From the NCBI GenBank assembly GCA_013400975.1, contig WBMZ01010152.1, positions 1 through 64,000 of the forward strand: a stretch of 64,000 bases of DNA. Reading direction: 5' to 3'. Shown here in pieces: positions 60,792-64,000 of the stretch (positions are counted from its first letter, which is position 1; each line of letters opens with the position of its first letter). Both the position numbers and the translations under genes were made by a program. The DNA is from Atrichornis clamosus. Its lineage: Eukaryota; Chordata; Aves; Passeriformes; Menuridae. Under the pieces are notes generated by a model. The model did no database searches, had not been told where the DNA came from, and saw only the letters and a list, made by a program, of their open reading frames with translations.

Positions 60792-62188
60792 TGCTTCACC
60801 ATCACTGGGTTTTATATGTGTGCTATATTAACTGAGAAAAAAAAATTAAAAATAACCCCAGAACCAGAAAAACCACAAACCAACAAAAACTAACAGGAAA
60901 AAGGATAGAGAATTCTGTGCCACTCTTACCCTCATAGCCAGGGCACTCTCCAGGTGTATCAAAAATAGTACATGTCCCTTTTAAGGGTAAATATCTCCCT
61001 TTGGTTTTCTTAATGGATTTTTAACTTCTGACCAGAATATGGTATGAAAAATTCAAATACCACGAAAAAGTCTGAGCATAGGTAAGTTTGCAAACAAATA
61101 CTCTTTCAAGTTTCAGGCCTGTCTTCAGCATAGCAATAAGCAGAGAAAGATAGAGAGGGAGAGGGCCCAGATAGTCTTATTCCTTTAGGAGCTGTGTAAA
61201 TGATACCACTTTAAATCTCAAAGAAATACTGAAGTAGAACTACTCCATCTCTCAGATACCAGGAACAACAGTGTTCCACGGGTATCGCAAGTTTTACTGC
61301 AGCTTCTTAGAACTTTTTATGCAACCTTTGCTGAATGCTGACCTATCACACATTTATACAGTAGAATGTGTATATTATCTCCCTCTCGAGTTTTGAATTC
61401 CATCAGTTCAAGAATGCTTAGTGAACACAAATAAAAATTTAATAGTTTTTAACATATAGCTATAAAATAGTCTGTACCTAAAGAAATACATTGTTACAGG
61501 TTGTTATTGCAAGTAAACAATTGTTCAGTTTTTACAGCTGTTGTTCCTGGTTCTGAAGGAAAAGACAAAAGTTGCCATTTTGCAGTATTTATCCAGTTTT
61601 TTAAATGACAACATTAATATTATTAGCAGTGCATAAATGGGTTTAACATACATGTATTTCTATGCTGTACTCAAAGTAAGCTCATATGGAGAGCAGCTTC
61701 TTTATTAGTAAGATTTACCTTTTGGGAGGGTGACTTTACAACTGTTCTCTCCATGTTCTCCACCAAGAGCTAAATAAAAGCTTAGTTGCAAACAGTAAAT
61801 TTCAAAATATGTGACTGTAAGGACTTAAATTAAGAAGTTCAGATAATGGAAAGGCTCTCACTTCTGCTCTTGGATGCTTGAATTTGATTGTATTAAATTA
61901 TTGAAGTCTAAACCTGTATGGAAACTTCAGTATTGACAAAAACATGATTGGTGTTCTGTTTTTTTAAAAATTCAAATCTGGAGTACATCTCATTTACAAC
62001 TGAATATTTAACAGTCTTTTGGGTGAGGCTCATGGATTTGAAATTGCACTTCTATCAATTCAAGTGTCCTGTGTTTGATATCTTGTATCCTGTTCCAATT
62101 TCTTTGCTATTTTTTAACTTACTGCAACAGATGAGGGGTTCTTAAACCATCTGTTAACCTTTTTTCCCCATTTTTTTTAAACATGTAG

Positions 62189-62245
62189 AGTCGCTCAAGG
62201 CAAGAAGACCCAGAGCAAGCTAGACTGAAACAAAAAGCAAAGGAG
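62189..62245 (+). CDS. TAF4B: TAF4B exon (local exon 11): SRSRQEDPEQ helix segment
   Basis: A 57-nt exon of 19 codons, phase 0 at both ends, local residues 494-512. The acceptor is acatgtag and the donor is gtaagc. It reads SRSRQEDPEQARLKQKAKE, essentially the family consensus for this stretch. It is the last coding exon visible. In TAF4 proteins the segment that follows carries the RDANLTALAAIG-type motif and the nuclear basic patch, and it is not found in the remaining 1.75 kb, so the gene continues beyond the window. Confidence 0.95.
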
Positions 62246-64000
62246 GTAAGCAGAGCTAGAGATCATTACACTTGACATTTCAAGGCTTGAACATATTAAT
62301 TTTTTATGCCTTGCTACTTGTATATCGTTAATAAAAATCTGACTAAAAACTTTTTAGGATGTATTTGTTGCTTTGCCTTTGATCTTAATGTTTGCAAACT
62401 AATACATTAATACATGTGAAGCCTAAGGAGATTTTATGAGAGAATATTTCCATACATTACATTTTCATTTCCATTTTAGGTAGCTATTGCTTTTGTTGGG
62501 TTGTTGATGACAGCAGCTCTAGATTTTGGTGGAAAATATATGCCTTTGTCTTTTTCTAAAATGTCACTTTCTTAGAAATGTGATACTTAACAATTTTGTT
62601 CTGATAACATTCTTTCAAGTAATGTAATTGCCAGTCATTTTCTCTACAGTGATTCAATGTACTATTTACTCATTTGTCTAAATTACAATGATCTAAAAAA
62701 TACCAAATAATTTTAGATGAAGTTGTGATATGTTACTCTAAAAGTAACAGTGTGCAAACTACTGAGGACCTCAATTTGGTGTAAATGAGTGACTGTCCTT
62801 CGCTTAAGGCATCTCATGGCTTAGGACTAAAATACCTATCAGTTGGAAGTAATTTCAGCAAAATTATGCTGGTTTTTTTTAGCCGGCTTCTTTGGATATA
62901 CACATTAGCAGGTAATAATTATGCATTGGAAGGTAATATATACAGAAAAATGCATATAGCAAGTTTTTCGTATTGACCTGTTCTTCCTGTTTTGTTTCCC
63001 TCTTGGCAGTATTCTGTAGTCCCGTTAGCTACACAGATTTTAAATATATAACAGTCAAAAAAATCCAAATACATGGATGAGTTTTATTTGTCTTCATTGC
63101 ATTATGTGATTATGGAGTAAGACTTGCTGAAGTGAGTTCTTGTGAACATTAGACCAGGCCTTTAGTGTTTCCAGAGTTGGATTTGTCAGGCCAGTATTGA
63201 AATGAAATAATCAAGTTATTTGGCAGGAAAAGAGGCAGGATTTTAATACTACTTGCATTTTGTATGTAGCCAGTGTATGCAAAGGAGGAATCAGATTTCT
63301 GAGAGTGATTGATGGCAGGCAGGACTGGCTGTTGAGTGAGAACTGAGGCTGCTGTGCTGCTGGCAGTGAACGGGAGCTGGGGTTAAATGCACTGCTGCTG
63401 CCACAGTGTTTGCTTTCCTGCGAATTCTTCCTCGGCCATTGGAAACTTGAGGAAGTGAAAGTGAACAACAGGGCTAGTGAAACACATTTTCCCGTAGTCA
63501 GAGTGAAACAGAGGTTCTGTTACAGCTGTGACAAAGCCTCGCTCGCCCGCAGTGCTGTTGTGTAGCACAGGACTTCCCTGGGTGGAAATTCGGGATGTCC
63601 GTGTGCGCCGACCTCCCCCAGCAGAGGGAGCGGCCGGTGCTGACTTGGGAATAACGTGGATGAAACGTGCTCCGAGCGGTGGCCGTGGTGGCAGCAGTGA
63701 AGAGGGAGCCGACGTTCCAGTGGGAAGTGGTGAGAGGCCAGCGGTGCGCGGTCCGGCCCTGCTGGGCCTGGCTGTGTCTGGGGCCGTGCTGCAGCAGCTT
63801 CTCAGCCCCAGTGCTGCGCACGCCGGCCCTGCCTCCTCCCACCCTGCCCAGGAAAGTGTGTCGTGTGCTGGCACCAGCCTCTCTCTGAAGTTCAGTTTCA
63901 TTCTGCATGTTTGAAACCATAAAAAGTATCTCCGGTTTTAGTAATCAGAGTTCTAAAGCTCTTTCTTTGACTAGTTTAGAGACTTTCACTTAAAATATTA
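62246..64000 (+). other. TAF4B: Intron downstream of local exon 11 (partial)
   Basis: Starts with gtaagc after KAKE. No continuation of the TAF4 C-terminal domain is found before the window ends. AT-rich to about 63.2 kb, then GC-richer (see the block at 63528-63860). Confidence 0.85.
63528..63860. other. CpG-rich block, unassigned
   Basis: About 330 bp with many CpG dinucleotides (gtccgtgtgcgccgacc, gctccgagcggtggccgtgg) inside AT-rich sequence. Open frames run on both strands (+ 63528-63914, - 63901-63383), as expected for GC-rich DNA, and neither protein is recognised. It could be a regulatory CpG island, an LTR fragment or an old GC-rich repeat. Confidence 0.4.

Larger units (their letters stand above)
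52327..62188 (+). other. TAF4B: Intron between local exons 10 and 11 (9.9 kb)
   Basis: GT-AG, phase 0. Contains a small CR1 end near 53.6 kb, a decamer repeat at 55.78 kb, a palindromic element at 57.41-57.51 kb, a (TTTA)n run at about 59646-59665 and a 26-bp duplication at 60.74 kb. GC-richer patches at 54.3-54.6 kb and 56.1-56.3 kb are unassigned. Confidence 0.92.
3831..62245 (+). other. TAF4B: TAF4-family gene locus, partial (probable TAF4B), 11 internal exons
   Basis: This is the extent of the recognisable gene in the window. TAF4 proteins are TFIID subunits: the C-terminal histone-fold region pairs with TAF12 in the nucleus and the TAFH domain is a docking site for activators and cofactors. 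Eleven exons join in phase to 512 codons with no internal stop. Residues resembling TAF4B rather than TAF4, from my knowledge of the mammalian proteins, include GVNLNEE, SCKDEPFL, TQHRM before the SYK exon end, and ILLKAAKSRS. Others look TAF4-like (PGGGSFRDDDD, YEQATDVR, SRQEDPEQ). Very long AT-rich introns suit a macrochromosome gene. The 5' exons with the start codon and the 3' exons with the stop codon are outside the window. TAF4 itself is the main alternative. Confidence 0.85.

Noticed and set aside
63383..63901. 172-codon antisense open frame as a gene
   Set aside because: Composition is explained by the CpG-rich block. No recognisable domain or splice context.
62246..64000. Next TAF4 exon carrying the RDANLTALAAIG-type motif
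   Set aside because: Searched by eye in the remaining sequence and not found. It must lie beyond the window.

Overview
This window looks like about 64 kb of a bird macrochromosome, lying inside one multi-exon gene on the + strand. The organism call rests on scattered CR1 retrotransposon fragments with the avian 3' end (the lettering ttcccttccaacccaaa followed by cattcta), sparse interspersed repeats, AT-rich long introns with GT-AG borders, and no bacterial gene organisation. Most short open frames are chance frames in introns.

The gene is a TAF4-family subunit of the general transcription factor TFIID, most likely TAF4B. I can place eleven consecutive coding exons: 3831-3962, 5157-5384, 6259-6381, 8038-8127, 9959-10216, 19652-19757, 23830-23944, 31419-31588, 50099-50229, 52201-52326 and 62189-62245. 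Their phases join without a break into one 1536-nt, 512-codon reading frame. In order they encode a low-complexity Q/T/V/A/P-rich linker, the TAFH (NHR1) domain over exons 3-5, a second Q/S/T/V-rich linker, and the start of the conserved TAF4 C-terminal domain (histone-fold side, TAF12 partner) over exons 7-11. The promoter, the 5' exons, the last coding exons and the 3' UTR lie outside the window. Exon numbers here are local to the window.

Region by region: 1-3830 is intron with nothing convincing. 3.8-10.2 kb is a compact exon cluster holding the linker and TAFH exons, with a CR1 copy just after the first exon. 10.2-19.6 kb is a long intron with a candidate cryptic exon (12.3 kb), a large imperfect palindrome (14.9 kb) and a CR1 relic (16.5 kb). 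19.6-31.6 kb carries three exons and two CR1 copies. 31.6-50.1 kb is an 18.5-kb intron. It holds a cluster of alternately inverted short repeats (33 kb), a 174-codon antisense open frame (43 kb), a long CR1 relic (46.4-47.3 kb), and a G-rich 44-bp minisatellite broken by four Ns that abuts a small CpG island (48.2-49.0 kb). 50.1-62.2 kb carries the last three visible exons. The tail at 62.2-64 kb is intron with a CpG-rich block near 63.6 kb.

The most interesting structures are the tandem G-quadruplex-forming minisatellite with its CpG island, the palindromic elements at 14.9, 33.0 and 57.4 kb, a probable GC-AG intron after the second exon, two NAGNAG acceptors that would each add or drop one glutamine, and a cryptic exon that would truncate the protein after the TAFH region. 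I see no clearly new multi-gene system. No rRNA, tRNA, CRISPR array or intact mobile-element gene was found.
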